From NCBI GenBank assembly GCA_033239125.1, contig BSWB01000004.1, positions 28,641,501 through 28,705,500 of the forward strand: 64,000 bases of DNA. The letters run 5' to 3'. The position numbers and the translations under genes were made by a program. Every line of letters starts with the position of its first letter. Position 1 is the stretch's first letter. Origin of the DNA: Fagopyrum homotropicum (Eukaryota; Streptophyta; Magnoliopsida; Caryophyllales; Polygonaceae). This document shows positions 23,090-35,025 of the stretch, in pieces. A model generated the notes under the pieces. That model did not search any database and was not told where the DNA came from. It was given only the letters and a program-made list of their open reading frames with translations.

Positions 23090-24868
23090 CGATAGCATGT
23101 ATTATAGTCTATATTCTGGGACTTGTTTGGACGTTTTATCTTCAATAATCTGCATGTATTGATGTATATGATGTAATTATGTTGTTGTTTCATCTACCTT
23201 TACGGGAATCAAGGTCTACACCAAGTTTCGTTGTAATCGTAGGTAAAATGGCACGTTTTGGATTAAAATGGAGCTAAGGAGCAAAAGAGTCATAGGAGCT
23301 ACATTCTGGAGCTTAAAGAAGAACTCAGGAAGCAAGGAATTAATGAAGAAGATTTACTTTGGACAAGATTTGAGAGATTTCACATTCAGCTGAGATTCAC
23401 CTCGGTCAACTACAGTACCACCTCGACCGAGGTGATCTTGAGAAGCGTCCCGACCGAGGCGAACACCCTGGCGCCGGCGAGATCATATCTTTTGGCTGAG
23501 ATCTTTTATTTTTGGAAAGAAGATATCTTATATTTATGGGCTGGATTTCTGGAAGGAAGATCATATATTTGGGTTATCTATTTTAGAGATATAATATATT
23601 TTATAGGAAATTATCTTTTTAAGATATTATTATCTTTGGAAGATAATTCTCCTATATAAAGGGTTGGATTTTCCACAATTCAGCGATCCAATCTTTTATC
23701 CAATTATCACCCAATTTTCCATCACCGCAAGCTGCGGATTAGAGAGATTTTCTGGAAGTTGAAGAAAGCTTTGAAGATTGAAGGAAAGAAGATTGATAGC
23801 TTTGAGATAGCTTTTGAGGGTATTTGTAAGACTTTCTTAGATTCCCTTTGGTTTATTGTCTTGTTTGATTTGTGATTCCAGGAACGCCGATTTGTGAATT
23901 ATTTTATTTAGTTATTGAAGCCTTGTTCTTAAGGTTTTTGTGTTCAAATATTCATTCCTTTCCCTTATATTCGATTATTGTTTTCATGATGATGAGTGAC
24001 TAAATTCCTTGTGCGATTCTAGGGTGATTGGCTGAAAGTTGTGGGAAAGACGATGATAGAATGATCTTAACCCTAGTAGGACCCTGAAAGCTCGAGTCTT
24101 TAACCTTAACCCTAGATATCTCGCTCAGTCGATGAACATCTCGGCCGGGGTAGAACTTGATTGACCGAGGTGACCTTTTCTGATCCGAAACTGAGAGTTA
24201 AGTGTTATAGTTTGCAAAATCCTATTCTTATTACACCTTTTCTGGTTCAATGCAAGCCTAGGATGAGACTTACCCGGTGATTCCTTAGTTTGTTTACCCA
24301 AGATCATAAGTGTAGGTAATAAAGGTTTATCCTTTATTAGGTTTTGAGTGTGCCTTCATCCCATCTTTGTGAGTTAGCCTGAGACTTACCCGGTAAATGT
24401 TGATTCTATTCCCTTAGGTGGTGTGTTGGTTCGAGATTATATCCCTTTCCTTAGTACCTTGAGACTTACCCGGTGATAGGAGCTTTGGTTTGGGATAGTG
24501 AGTAGTGAGACTTACCCGGTAATCTATTCCCACTTTAGAAACTCCTTCCCTTTGCAAAATCTCAGCTTTGTCCTCTTTATCTTGAGATCTTGAGTCGGAA
24601 CCACAACTAGATGCTTTAATCCCAAGAATTTGCATTTTTCCCTTATTTGACCTTATTATCATCTTTTGATTGCTTTAATCGCTTTTGTGGCTATTAGTTG
24701 CATTGACAACCTATACTTGCTTAGTTTCACCTAAGTCCTTGAGATCGACACCCCAGAATTCTTGCTTTTTACTATAATTGATCTGTACACTGCGGGTTCG
24801 CATCCTTGTTTTAAGCATATTTCTTGGGATATAAATTTAAAGCTTGCACACACCATTTGGAGCGAACT
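23090..24868 (+). mobile_element. 5' LTR of element E
   Basis: Starts CGATAGCATG (the first T is changed to C) and ends AGCGAACT (last A changed to T). It carries CCTCGACCGAGGTGATC-type palindromes at 23399-23464, TATATAAA at 23653-23660, a second palindrome cluster at 24120-24175, the four-site array between about 24264 and 24522, and the ACACTGCGGGTTCGCATCC block near its end. The promoter would drive the full-length RNA. Confidence 0.93.
23653..23660 (+). promoter_or_regulatory. LTR TATA box, element E
   Basis: TATATAAA followed by GGGTTGG. The same box lies at the same place in the 3' LTR (58045-58052), the truncated LTR (9953-9960), and inverted in D (53418-53425, 45548-45555) and the solo LTR (32289-32296). 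Confidence 0.7.
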
Positions 24869-24874
24869 AGTTTT

Positions 24875-24892
24875 TGGCGCCGTTGCCGGGGA
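24875..24892 (+). other. Primer-binding site of element E
   Basis: TGGCGCCGTTGCCGGGGA, 6 nt after the LTR end. This PBS is shared by elements C and D, and by B with one change. Confidence 0.93.
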
Positions 24893-24980
24893 CTTGGTCT
24901 AGACCAAGCCGGTTGCGGTTGTCTTTCGGGGCAATTGCCCTAGTTGCTACTAACCACTCTACTTGAGTGCTTTCACAGGT

Positions 24981-24993
24981 TCTTTCTCTTAGG
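24981..24993 (+). promoter_or_regulatory. Acceptor-like tract directly before gag ATG
   Basis: TCTTTCTCTTAG then GTTT and ATG. B has TTTTCTCTTAG, D has TTTTTCTTAG, and C has CTCTTTAG at the same place, all 4 nt before the ATG. It looks like a plant 3' splice site, but no splicing evidence is available. Confidence 0.4.
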
Positions 24994-24996
24994 TTT

Positions 24997-26814
24997 ATGC
25001 GAAGAACCCGTGCTGGGAACGAAATCATTCCTTACGATCCCAAACCAGAGAAGACCTACAAACGATGCTTGAAAGAAGGTAAAATGGTCAACCAAGACAA
25101 TCGCGATCTTGAGGCCGAATTGAAGGAGGTGCTGGAACAATTGCGTGTCAATAAGGAAGAATTGCAGCGAGAAAGAGAGCAAACTCGCACCAGAATTGCA
25201 GAGATTAAATCAGATATGGCCGATCTACGAGCCCAGATTCTGTATCGACTAGATCCTCGACCGAGGGAGGACCCCGTCCCAGTTGCCGCGGCCGAGATAC
25301 ATCCACCTCGGATGCCTGTCCGAGATGTTCTTTTTTGCAGGAATTCCACAAACTCTAGGACATAGGATGGACCTAAACCAGCAAGTGAGGCGTCCAGGAG
25401 TCAACCTAGGTGATCCAGCGGAGCATGATTATGAACTTCGACTGCAAGTTCTATCCATGATCCGCCAATGCCAGTTTGTAGGTTTAGAGAGAGAGTCTCC
25501 ACATCAACACTTGCAAAACTGGAAAACAACAATTACAAGCTAAGGCCTTTTTACTTTTCTTTGAAAGACAGGGCGCTTACTTGGTATCAATCTCTTCCAC
25601 CTGGAAAGATCAACACTTGGGAAGAGATGACGACGGAGTTTCTAACAAAGTTCTTTCCCCCTTCCAAGACCGCTGAAATGAGAGGGAAGATTAATGCATT
25701 CATCATGAAGGACAAGGGGAGTTTGTCCAAGTCATGGGAATGATTCAAGGATGTTCTATTGGATTGCCCACATCATGGGATTCCAAAGATCGAATTGCTA
25801 GAGATATACTTCAAGGGATTGGATGGAGCTACTCAATTCAATCTTCAACTACTCTCCGCCGGCACATTCATAAACATGCCGATAGACGAAGCTTGGGAGT
25901 TCATTGAGAAGCAAGCTTTGCACATGGAGAAGTACTCACATCAAGGAGCCGAGAATGGAGTTAAGAGAGTTAATTTCCAAGAAGCTCCATCAAATGATAA
26001 TCAACTCATCTCCCTCAAGAACGATGTAAAGCAATTGAAGGAACTTTTGGTTGCTCACATAAAGAAGGAAGAAGGAGGATATCAAGGCTCAAGGAACAAC
26101 AACAAAGGTTCCCGGAACAACAATTACAACAACAATAGAGGCTCCAACAGCAACAATTGGAGATCTAATCAACAAAATTCGGGTAACCCTTATTCTAATT
26201 CCAATTCTAATAATTCTTTCAACCCCTCTTCTTCTTCTTCTACTCCATTGAAGAGCCAGAACCCTGGATCAAGTTCGTCCCAGCCAGAAAAGAAAGATGC
26301 AGTGCTGGAGGCCATCTTGATCAAGCTCAATGTTATGGAGACGTCCATGACTTCATTTTCAAATGCACAAAAAGCCTTAGAGCAACAATTCTTTAATAAG
26401 GCGAATGAAGCGCCAAGAGATCCAAGGAAGCTCCCAGCAAGGACAGAGAGCAACCCCAAAGGACAGATCATGGCAATAACGACGAGAAGTGGATTGAAAA
26501 CTGCAGATCCAGTACCTCGGTCGATGCCAGCGCAGATGAAGGACACGTCGGTCCAAGTACAGACGAGGAACACTTCGGTTGAGGTGCCACCCGAGGTGGA
26601 GTCCCAGAAAGCGACGGACAAATCTAAAGTTTATGTCCCACCTCATGCATATAAACCACCACTTCCATTCCCTCAGTCAAGGGCCAAAGCACATCTAGAC
26701 AAACATTTTGGTAAGTTTCTTGACTTGATGAATAAACTACATATTAACATCCCTTTCCTTGATACTATTCTAGGGATGCCCGCCTATGGGAAGTTCTTAA
26801 AAGAGATTTTATGA
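24997..26814 (+). pseudogene. gag and start of protease region, element E
   Basis: The ATG at 24997 (MRRTRAGNEIIPYDPKPEKTYKR) matches the gag start of B and D. Then come a charged coiled coil (residues about 35-85), and the retrotransposon-gag core KLRPFYFSLKDRALTWYQSLP and EMTTEFLTKFFPPSKTAEMRGKINAF. An Asn/Ser-rich stretch follows (about 26090-26220; NNNKGSRNNNYNNN). The frame shifts near 25330, then there is a short deletion at about 25515 relative to D (the YEILMETLRPSRL part) that restores the frame. Stops occur at 25741 (TGA) and 26812 (TGA). Gag would build the particle. The D copy of this gene is longer and has only one stop in the same stretch. Confidence 0.88.
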
Positions 26815-26850
26815 AGGAAGAGGAAACTGGAAGACTTTGGAGAGGTTAAG

Positions 26851-29424
26851 ATGACATCTAAATCCTCGGAGCTCATTCAAATCATGAAGGAGAAGATGCC
26901 ACCCAAGTTGAGAGATCCCGGCTCATTTTGCATTCGCATTCAAGTTGGGGATGTAACTTGTGAGGCGTTGTGTGATCTAGGAGCCAGCGTGAGCATCATC
27001 TTGCTGGAACTATATGTGAAGATCGGACTTGGAGAGCCCAAGCCGGTGAAGATAAGGTTATACATGGCGGACCACTCCATTACCCATCCCGTGGGCATTT
27101 TGGAAGACGTTCCGGTTAAGTTAGGTAACTTCTATTTACCTATAGACTTTGTTGTACTTGATATACCCGCAGATTATCCCGTTCCTATCATTCTCAAGAG
27201 ACCATTGCTAGCAACTTCGGGTTGCAATGTGGATTGTAAGAACGCCAAGTTGAAATTCAACATTGGCGGTGATCTAGTGGAGTTTGCATTGCTTGCTGCA
27301 ATGAAAGGAGAGCCGCTGGAAGATGACATCTTCAAAATCTATGATGAAGAAGAATCAAGAGAATTGGTGAGCTCTATCCTTATTAATGACCCTCTTGAAA
27401 GAGTTATTAGTTTTAACTTAATGGAGGAAGGTATAGATACTTCTTGTGATGCAGATATACGGAGCTTAATAGCATTGGAAGAAGATCCAGGAGCTAAGAT
27501 TGAAAAACTAATCCAGGAGAGGAGAAATCCCAGTTTCGGTCCCAGTTCCAATACCTCGACCGAGGCACTATCTGGACCAAGCGAGGTGTTCTTATCTGAA
27601 GAACATCTCGGTCACCCACTTTGGAACTCGACCGAGGTGGGAAGCGAGATGATGTCAACTGAGACTTCTGAAAGTCCAGGTCTTCGATCCAGGTCTACTC
27701 CACTAGAAGGAGGAAGCAAGGATCCCCCTCAGAAAGCACCCCCAGTTGTGGAGCTTAAGCCGCTTCCTAGCCACTTGAGGTATGTTTTCCTTGGACCGGA
27801 TTCTACTTATCCCGTTATCGTTAGTGCTTCCCTTTCCGAAACTAAATTATCTAAACTGATGCATGTCCTGAGAAAACATCAAAAGGCTTTGGGTTATACT
27901 ATTGATGATCTTATTGGTATTAAGCCTTCTTTCTGCATGCATAGAATACTAATGGAGGATGATCATAAGACTTCACAGGAACCTCAAAAACGGTTAAATC
28001 CGATCATAAAAGAGGTTGTGAAGAAAGAGATTCTTAAATTGTTGGATGCAGGTATCATATTTCCTATCTCGGATAGAAAGTGGGTGAGCCCAGTATATGT
28101 AGTTCCGAAGAAAGGAGGGATGACCATTGTGACGAATAAGAACAACGAGTTGATTCCAACTAGGACCGTTACAGGCTGGAGGGTGTGCATCGATTACAGG
28201 AAGCTGAATGTGGCCACTCGGAAGGACCATTTTCCACTTCCCTTCATCGATCAAATGCTCGAACGGTTAGCCCAACATTCACATTTTTGCTATTTAGATG
28301 GTTATAGTGGCTTCTTTAAGATTCCTATCCATCCGGATGATCAAGAGAAGACCACTTTCACTTGTCCATGGGGGACATTCGCTTATGGGAGGATGCCATT
28401 TGGATTATGTAATGCACCCGCTACCTTCCAGCGCTGCATGATGGCTATCTTTTACGAGTATATAGAGGAGATCATGGAGGTATTTATGGATGATTTTTCA
28501 GTATATGGTTCCTTTTTTGATGATTGCCTATCTAACCTATCTCTAGTGCTACAAAGATGTGAAAACACTAATCTCGTTTTGAATTGGGAGAAGTATCACT
28601 TTATGGTTAATGAAGGAATTGTGCTAGGACACCTCGTTTCCAACCGAGGTATTGAGGTCGATCGAGCTAAGATTGAGACTATTGAGAAACTTCCTCCCCC
28701 TTGTTCTGTTAAGGGTGTGCGGAGTTTTCTCGGGCATCCAGGTTTCTATAGGAGGTTCATCAAGGATTTCTCGAAGGTTTCTAAACCACTCACTAAACTC
28801 TTGAATAAGGATGTTGTTTTTGAGTTTTTGCACGAATGTCTTGATGCATTTTACAAGATAAAGGAAGCATTGGTTTCCGCTCCCATTATTCAACCTCCGG
28901 ATTGGACCTTGCCCTTTGAGATCATGTGTGATGCGAGTGATGTGGCCGTAGGAGCGGTGCTTGGACAAAAGAAGGATGGCCGGACCAACGCCATTTACTA
29001 TGCTAGCAAGACGCTAGATGAAGCTCAACTAAACTAGGCCACCACCGAAAAGGAGCTTTTGGCGGTTGTATATGCTTTTGAGAAATTTCGCTCTTACTTA
29101 GTGGGAGCGAAAGTTATTGTTTACACTGACCATGCAGCTATTCGTTACTTGCTTGCTAAGAAGGATACAAAGCCGCGTCTTATTCGATGGATTCTCTTTC
29201 TTCAAGAGTTTGATCTAGAGATTCGCGATAAGACGGGATCCGAAAATTCTGTTGCGGATCACCTCAGCCGGCTACCTCCCTCTTCACGAGAGAAGGACGA
29301 CCCACCCATAGACGATTCATTCCCCGATGAGCATTTGCATTTGCTGGAACGTTTGATAGACTTCTTTATCTCACCCCATGATGAAGGTGAAGTATGGGGT
29401 AAGGATACCTTCCAGCATGTTTAG
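26851..29424 (+). pseudogene. pol of element E: protease, RT, RNase H; integrase missing
   Basis: Same frame as gag. Protease active site CDLGASVSI is near residue 42 of this stretch. A linker (about 27500-27760) contains repeated STEA and NSTEV encoded by CTCGACCGAGG motifs. RT follows: KKGGMTIVTNKNNELIPTRT, CIDYRKLN, YLDGYSGFF, MPFGLCNAPATFQ and FMDDFSVYG (about 28483). RNase H: IMCDASDVAVGAVLG and VYTDHAAIRYLL. A TAG at 29035 cuts it just before ATTEKELL. After DDSFPDEHLHLLERLIDF the frame runs into ISPHDEGEVWGKDT and stops. In C and F an integrase of about 500 residues lies between the corresponding points, so it has been deleted. Element D has the same junction. Confidence 0.9.
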
Positions 29425-29765
29425 GGATGCCGTACGGTCCAGCTAGAGACCTTAAATTAAGCACTTCTTGAGAGGCAGCCCAAGGTATTGCTTTCTTTTC
29501 CCTTTTTCTAGCTTAGTTTTAGATAGTTTGCTTTTGCTTTGCTTTGTTTTGTTTTTGGCATCCTAGACAGAAACCAGGTACTTTCTAAGGAAGGATTACA
29601 ACTCAGGAGCAACACTGGAAGGACAAAAGTTCGAGAAATTGAGAAGACGGAGTTTGACTGAGACACATCTCGGTTGTTGTTAAAGCGCCTCGACCGAGAT
29701 GATTCTTGAGCAACCGAGGCGACTAGGTCTGACAATCCAGTCAGTCACCTCGGTCCGGTCGGGAC

Positions 29766-29781
29766 CACCTCGACCGAGGTG
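29766..29781. promoter_or_regulatory. Palindrome CACCTCGACCGAGGTG upstream of ORF3 promoter
   Basis: Arms CACCTCG and CGAGGTG around AC. An identical 16-mer lies after ORF3 at 54551-54566. It ends 20 nt before a TATA box. In element D the ORF3 cassette is missing and the two sites are fused into one (47154-47169). Confidence 0.75.
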
Positions 29782-29801
29782 ATAGTAGAATCGGCAAGGG
29801 G

Positions 29802-29810
29802 TATAAAAGG
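29802..29810 (+). promoter_or_regulatory. Candidate internal TATA box for ORF3, element E
   Basis: TATAAAAGG, 436 nt before the ORF3 ATG and 20 nt after the palindrome. Element F has TATAAAAG (60867) at exactly the same distance from its own palindrome. Confidence 0.55.
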
Positions 29811-30245
29811 AGAAAGGATTTCTCTCTCTTCCCTCCTATTTTCCTTCTCGACCGCGGCACTCCTCAACCTCGTTTCTTCGATTTTCGATCGTTTTCCACG
29901 GTTTTTGCTCCGATCTCGCAAGGAAAAGCAAGAGGATCAGATTGCAAGTGAGAAAGTGCAAGAAAAATGCCTCGAATCGACCGAATCTGGGGTAAATTGT
30001 CGGAAACCCTAACTCCTTCTCTCTTTACTGATTTTGGAAATTTGTTGCTTTGGTTGCCACGTTTTTGTGCTGAAAAGAGTATAAGTACCCCATAGGAAGC
30101 AATTGGTAGTGATTTTGGGGGAAAAGAACTGCAAATCAGAGAGTAGAAATCGAACAACGCTTCGCCTTGGTCCAGTCGAACTGTGTCTCGGCCGAGGTGT
30201 TCTTTAGGCTGTCAGACCGACCGAGGTGCCTTGTCAGCAGAAACA

Positions 30246-31116
30246 ATGAATTCTCGTTCCGATCTTCAGCTTGTTCTGAGAGATACTCCCAGTGGTTCTT
30301 TTCCTTCCCCTTCCTCTAGACCGTCTATCCCGGTTATCCATGAGCATCACCAGGCAGATTTTGACCGTATTTGCGCACGACCTGTCATTGCCCCGTGCTT
30401 CTTAGATGTTACAGCCTTCGAGTGCCTCCACGTGGCAGAGGACTTGAAGAAGATGATTTCCATGGTGAAGCTGGAGCGTTTTATGGAGATCAGAGCTCCA
30501 GCCTACCTCGAGCCGACCTTGGAGTTTGTGAGTTCTGTTACTCACATGCCTGAGAGGAACAACATCAAGTACCAGTTGCTGAACCGGAACTACATGGTTC
30601 CTATGTATTAGTTCAGAGATATTTTTGGCTTCCCGACTCCTACAGTTCCTGACTTTCCTTCTCGAGTAGTGGCTCGACAGTTCTGGGGGCAGATTGCCCA
30701 TGTGGTGGAGCATGTTGATAGATGGAGACCTAGAGACTCCAGGAAGGGCATTATATTCCACCTAGCTTTCCGTCTAGCCCACCGCATCTTTAGTGAGACC
30801 CTTCTGGCGCGTACTGAGACGCCCTAAAAGATCAGACATGGAGAGTTGCTGAGTCTCTTATGTATGGTTATTGGAGGAGTACCTGACTTTGGGGCCATGT
30901 TAGCTGAGGATCTGCATCGGACCAAGGGCAAGGGAAAGGGAGACATTTGCTGTCGAGGACTGGTGACTCATATCGCTACAGTTATGGGTCTAGATTTGAC
31001 TTCTTGTACACTAGTGGCGGCTGCAAAGCCGCTTGGACTACAGGAGATGATCACGAGGAGGATACTGGTTCCTCGTGGCTTTACCACACTGTACGTAGCT
31101 ATGCCTTGGGAGCAGA
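30246..31116 (+). pseudogene. ORF3 (Athila-type extra ORF) of element E, first part
   Basis: The ATG at 30246 opens MNSRSDLQLVLRDTPSGSFP. The frame continues to 31116 with two stops (30609 TAG, 30825 TAA). The region KGIIFHLAFRLAHRIFSETL and then GDICCRGLVTHIATVMGLD, TRRILVPRGFTTLYVAMPWEQ match ORF3 of element F (SKGDICVDGLVTHSAKVIGLD...). It belongs to the extra ORF found in the env position of Athila-type elements; its function is unknown. I see no signal peptide or membrane segment in the part present, so the env label is by position only. It is split at PWEQ by a solo LTR (31117-32859) and later by element D (33102-53967). Confidence 0.8.
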
Positions 31117-32859
31117 TGTTCGCTCCAAACGGTGTGTGCAAGCTTTACATTTATATCCCAAGAAATACGCTTAAAACAAGGATGCGAACCCGTAGTGTAC
31201 GGATCAGTTATAGTAAAAGCAAGAATTCCGGTGTGTCGATCTCAAGGACTTAGGTGAAACAAAGCAAGTATAGGTAGTCAATGCAACTAATAACCACAAA
31301 AGCGATTAAAGCAATCAAAGAGATGATAATAAGGTCAATTAAAGGAAATATGAAAATTCTAGGGATTAAAGCATCTAATTGTGGTTCCAACTCAAGATCT
31401 CAAGATAAGCGGACAAAGCTGAGATTTTGCAAAGGGAAGATGTTTCTAAAGTGGAATAGATCACCGGGTAAGTCTCACTATTCCCAAACCAAAAGCTCCT
31501 ATTACCGGGTAAGTCTCAAGGTACTAAGGAAATGAATTATAATCTCAAACCAACATACCAACTAAGGAATAGAATCAACCTTTACCGGGTAAGTCTCAGG
31601 CTAACTCACAAAGATGGAATGAAAGCACATTCAAACCCCAATAAAGGATGAACCTTTATTACCTACACTTATGATCTTGGGTAAACAAACAAAGGAATCA
31701 TCGGGTAAGTCTCATCCTAGGCTTGCATTGAACCAGAAAAGGTGTAATAAGAATAGGATTTGGCAAACTTTAACACTTAACTCTCAGCTTCGGATCAGAA
31801 AAGGTCACCTCGGTCAGTCAAGTTCCACCCCGGCCGAGATGTTCATCGACTGAGCAAGGTGTTCTAGGGTTAAGGTTAAAGACTCGAACTTTTAGGGTCC
31901 TACTGGAATTAAGATTATTCTATCATTGTTTTTCCCATAACTTTCAGCCAATCACCCTATAATCGTACAAGGAAATTAGCCACTCATCATCATGAAAGCA
32001 ATAATCAAATATATGGGAAGAGAATGAATATTTGAACACAAAAACCTTAAGAACAAGGCTTCAAAAACTGAATCAAATATCAAACAAATCAGCGTTCCTT
32101 GGATCAAAAATCCAACAAGACAATCAAACAAAAGAGAATCTAAGAAAGTCTTACAAATCCCCTCAAAAGCTATAACAAGCTATGAACTTCCTTCCTTCAA
32201 ACTTCCAAAAATCCTTCCTAACTGCGGCTTCTTCAATCTCCAAGTATACGACGATAGCCGGTTGCTCAATTTGTGGAAAATCCAACCCTTTATATAGAAG
32301 AATTATTTTCCAAAGATAATAATATCTTAAAAAGATAATTTCCCAATAAAATATATCTTATATCTAAAATAGATCTCCCAAATATATGATCTTCCTTCCA
32401 AAAATCCAGCCCAAAAATATAAGATCTCTCCTTCCAAAAATAAAAGATCTCAGCCAAATAAAATATATCTCGCCGCGTCAGGATATTCGCCTCGGTCGGG
32501 GCGCTCCTCTAGATCACCTCGGTCGAGGTGACATTGTAGCTGACCGAGGTGAATCTCAGCTGAAGGTGAAATCTCTCAAATCTGGTCCAAAGTAAATCTT
32601 CTTTGTTAATTCCTTGCTTCTTGGGTTCTCCTTTAAGCTCCTTAATGTAGCTCCAATGACTCCTTTGCTCCTTAGCTCCATTTCGATCCAAATTGTGCCA
32701 TTTTACCTACGATTACAACGAAACTTGGTGTAGACATCGATTCCCATAAAGGTAGATGAAACGAAAATATAATCACATAATATACATTCAAACATTCAGA
32801 TTACTGAAGATAAAACGTCTAAACAAGTCCCAAAACATAGACTATAATACATGCTATCA
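31117..32859 (-). mobile_element. Athila-type solo LTR (E/D family) in ORF3 of E
   Basis: Inverted: TGTTCGCTCC at 31117 to CATGCTATCA at 32859 (minus-strand start TGATAGCATG). Flanked by GCAGA (31112-31116) and GTAGA (32860-32864), a duplication with one change. Carries the four-site array, palindromes and TATA (32289-32296) of the E/D family. No internal region. Confidence 0.9.
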
Positions 32860-33101
32860 GTAGACTGCCCCTCAGGGTATCCAATGGTCAGATCAATTTA
32901 CAGTTTTCGACCCACAGTATTGGTTTTCCGCTTGGATACCATACATAGAGGATGCTAGAGATGTTGCAGCAGCTCAGGTAGAGGAGGAGTATGATGAGGG
33001 CGGTGCTGCCATGGAGACAGGGACAGATACAGCCGGCCCTAGTGTGCCAGTTGTCGATTTAGACGATGAGGCGACAAAGGAGGAGGTTGCTGCAGCACCA
33101 T
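32860..33101 (+). pseudogene. ORF3 of element E, middle part
   Basis: Between the solo LTR and element D. The plus-strand frame reads WSDQFTVFDPQYWFSAWIPY, then an acidic stretch with AAAQVEEEYDEGGAA and VVDLDDEATKEEVAAAP, ending at the D target site. The corresponding part of F ORF3 is also acidic (EDDDSDVDEVV). No stop lies in this piece. Confidence 0.75.
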
Positions 33102-33155
33102 TGTTCGCTCCAAACGGTGTGTGCAAGCTTTAAATTTATAACCCAAGATGTATGC

Positions 33156-34986
33156 TGTTACGCTAAGATTGTGTAGCACAAAAAGCTTTAAATTTATACT
33201 CGTTATATTTCTCCTAACTCCTAGCGAACCCGCAGTGTACGGGACGTTTGTAGTAGGGATAGTATTCCGAGGTCGAACACAAAGACTAAGGTGAAATCAA
33301 GTCAAACAATGGTCATAGATAGTGTGGATCTAATCTAAGAAAAGGTCAAGGAACAAAGAAATGAAAATCTCGATGTTTTTTATTTGGTTTTTAGATGATC
33401 GATCAAGATCACAATTTATGCAAAGTAATAGATCAAACTAACAGTTCAAGCTACCAAAACAAACAAGTAACGCAAACTCAAATATGTGATCAAAGAGAAA
33501 AGTGGATTCTAGAGGTCAAGATCTCCGGTTATGGCATTGGACTCAAGGTTCTTAAGGATTCTAAGGACAAATCTGCGGTGTTGGGAAAGGGTGTTTCACT
33601 ATGGAAGCAATTACCGGGTAGGTCTCTCACTTCACTAGTCCCGCATCAAACTCCTATTACCGGGTAGGTCTCAAGGGGTTAAAGTAGGGAATTCTACACA
33701 AACTGGATACTACTTAAAGGGCAACCCTCTCCTTACCGGGTAAGTCTCGGAATAGGTAAATCTCAAGCGACAATCCTAGCACACTTGATCCAATAGCGGC
33801 TTATGAGGCTCACTATTATCTAGAATTCATCATCTTAGGTATCTAAGATCGGGAATCATCGGGTAGATCTCTTCCCTCACTTAGGTTGATAGCATTAGGT
33901 GACCCTAAGCTAAATTAAGCTTAATAAACACTAGGATTTCAATAACCTAACACCTTAACATACAGATTCATCAATTAAAGATCAACAGAGAAGAAAATCG
34001 GGTGGATCTTATATAAATCGGCCGATCTGGCATGATGAACAACCCGATTTTTCCTCCTGGGTTAGATTTCGTGCATACAAATCATCCTAAACTAACATAT
34101 AAGTCCATCCTATCATCACCCAAGCCATAACCATCAATCCATCACTCCAGAATCACAATAAACTAGCCAATAATATTCATATCAAGATCCAAAATCATCA
34201 TACAAGCATACATGGTTCTCATAGATGGATGATGAAAGATAAGCAAGTAAAAACAATAAATCTCAGCTGAATCTAAGTTTTAGCAAGACTTACAACCCTT
34301 CAAATGATATTCCAAAATGTTCCTAACAATCCTTGCAATAGCTTTCAATCCAAGACTCCAAAAATCACTCAAAATCACTCAAAACCTCACTATCACTCTA
34401 TGTTTGGTGTTCTTCTTCTTCCTTCAATTTGAGAGAGTTTTCCTCTCCTCCAAGTCTATCCTCCAATGGGTGAGTTGTCAATGAGAGAATGTGGGAGAGG
34501 AGAGATGCTCAGCAACAGCTTGCAGGCCCACTTATATTCTCCACCAAGAGCAAGGCCGGATCAAGAGATCGTGGGACACGTGGCTTAAGTTGTCAAAGGC
34601 AGAAAAATCGACCCAGGGAGATAAATTGGCCGATTTTCCTGGTTGTTGGTCCGATTTTCTTCAACAGAAGCATGCTATGATCATTTAGCCATGAGTTGCT
34701 CCATTGCTTGCACCAATAGTGGTCTTTGTGTCCTTTGTTGCTCCAATTATGCTCCTTCAAAGCTTTGGATGTGTACCACCATGAGGCTTGACCCTCGAAT
34801 GCATCGTTTAATGTCTAAAAGACCCCCAAAATACCTACAAAACCGATAAAAGGTCGTGTAGACGTCTTTTCTAGAAATATGCATGAATTGAGCGAAAACG
34901 TCATGAACCAATGTCAAACCGTGCATGAATAATGGGAAAAACTATCTAATTAAGTGCCTAAACTAACGTCATAAATCACGTTATCA
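33156..34986 (-). mobile_element. 3' LTR of element C
   Basis: 1831 bp. Palindrome ATCGGCCGAT at 34017-34026 and a second near-copy (AAATTGGCCGATTT) at about 34623. Four-site array near 33611, 33657, 33733 and 33858 (the last degenerate). A TATA-like AGAATATAAG lies at about 34535 on the minus strand. Confidence 0.95.
34017..34026. promoter_or_regulatory. CGGCCG-centred palindrome, C family LTR
   Basis: ATCGGCCGAT, perfect. The matching site in the other LTR of C is 43385-43394. Confidence 0.65.
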
Positions 34987-35025
34987 AAAATACCCCATAC
35001 TTAAGATTTGCTCGTCCCCGAGCAA
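34987..35025 (-). other. Purine tract and GNRA-type hairpin before 3' LTR of C
   Basis: On the minus strand: TTGCTCG, loop GGGA, CGAGCAA (35025 to 35008), then TCTTAAGTATGGGGTATTTT up to the LTR at 34986. The purine tract would prime plus-strand DNA. The stem differs from that of E and D by a paired change (see findings). Confidence 0.75.

Larger units (their letters stand above)
29425..30245 (+). other. Spacer between pol and ORF3 of element E
   Basis: Non-coding. It starts with the conserved AAATTAAGCACTTCTTGAGA stretch that follows pol in all elements. From 29670 to 30230 it holds a cluster of CTCGGTCGAGG-type sites, including the perfect-arm copy at 29766-29781, then TATAAAAGG at 29802. 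The stretch 29820-30245 has no ORF I can support and would be the ORF3 leader. Confidence 0.7.

Noticed and set aside
31117..32859. Possible intron in ORF3
   Set aside because: It has LTR ends and a target duplication; ORF3 is interrupted by an inserted solo LTR, not by an intron.
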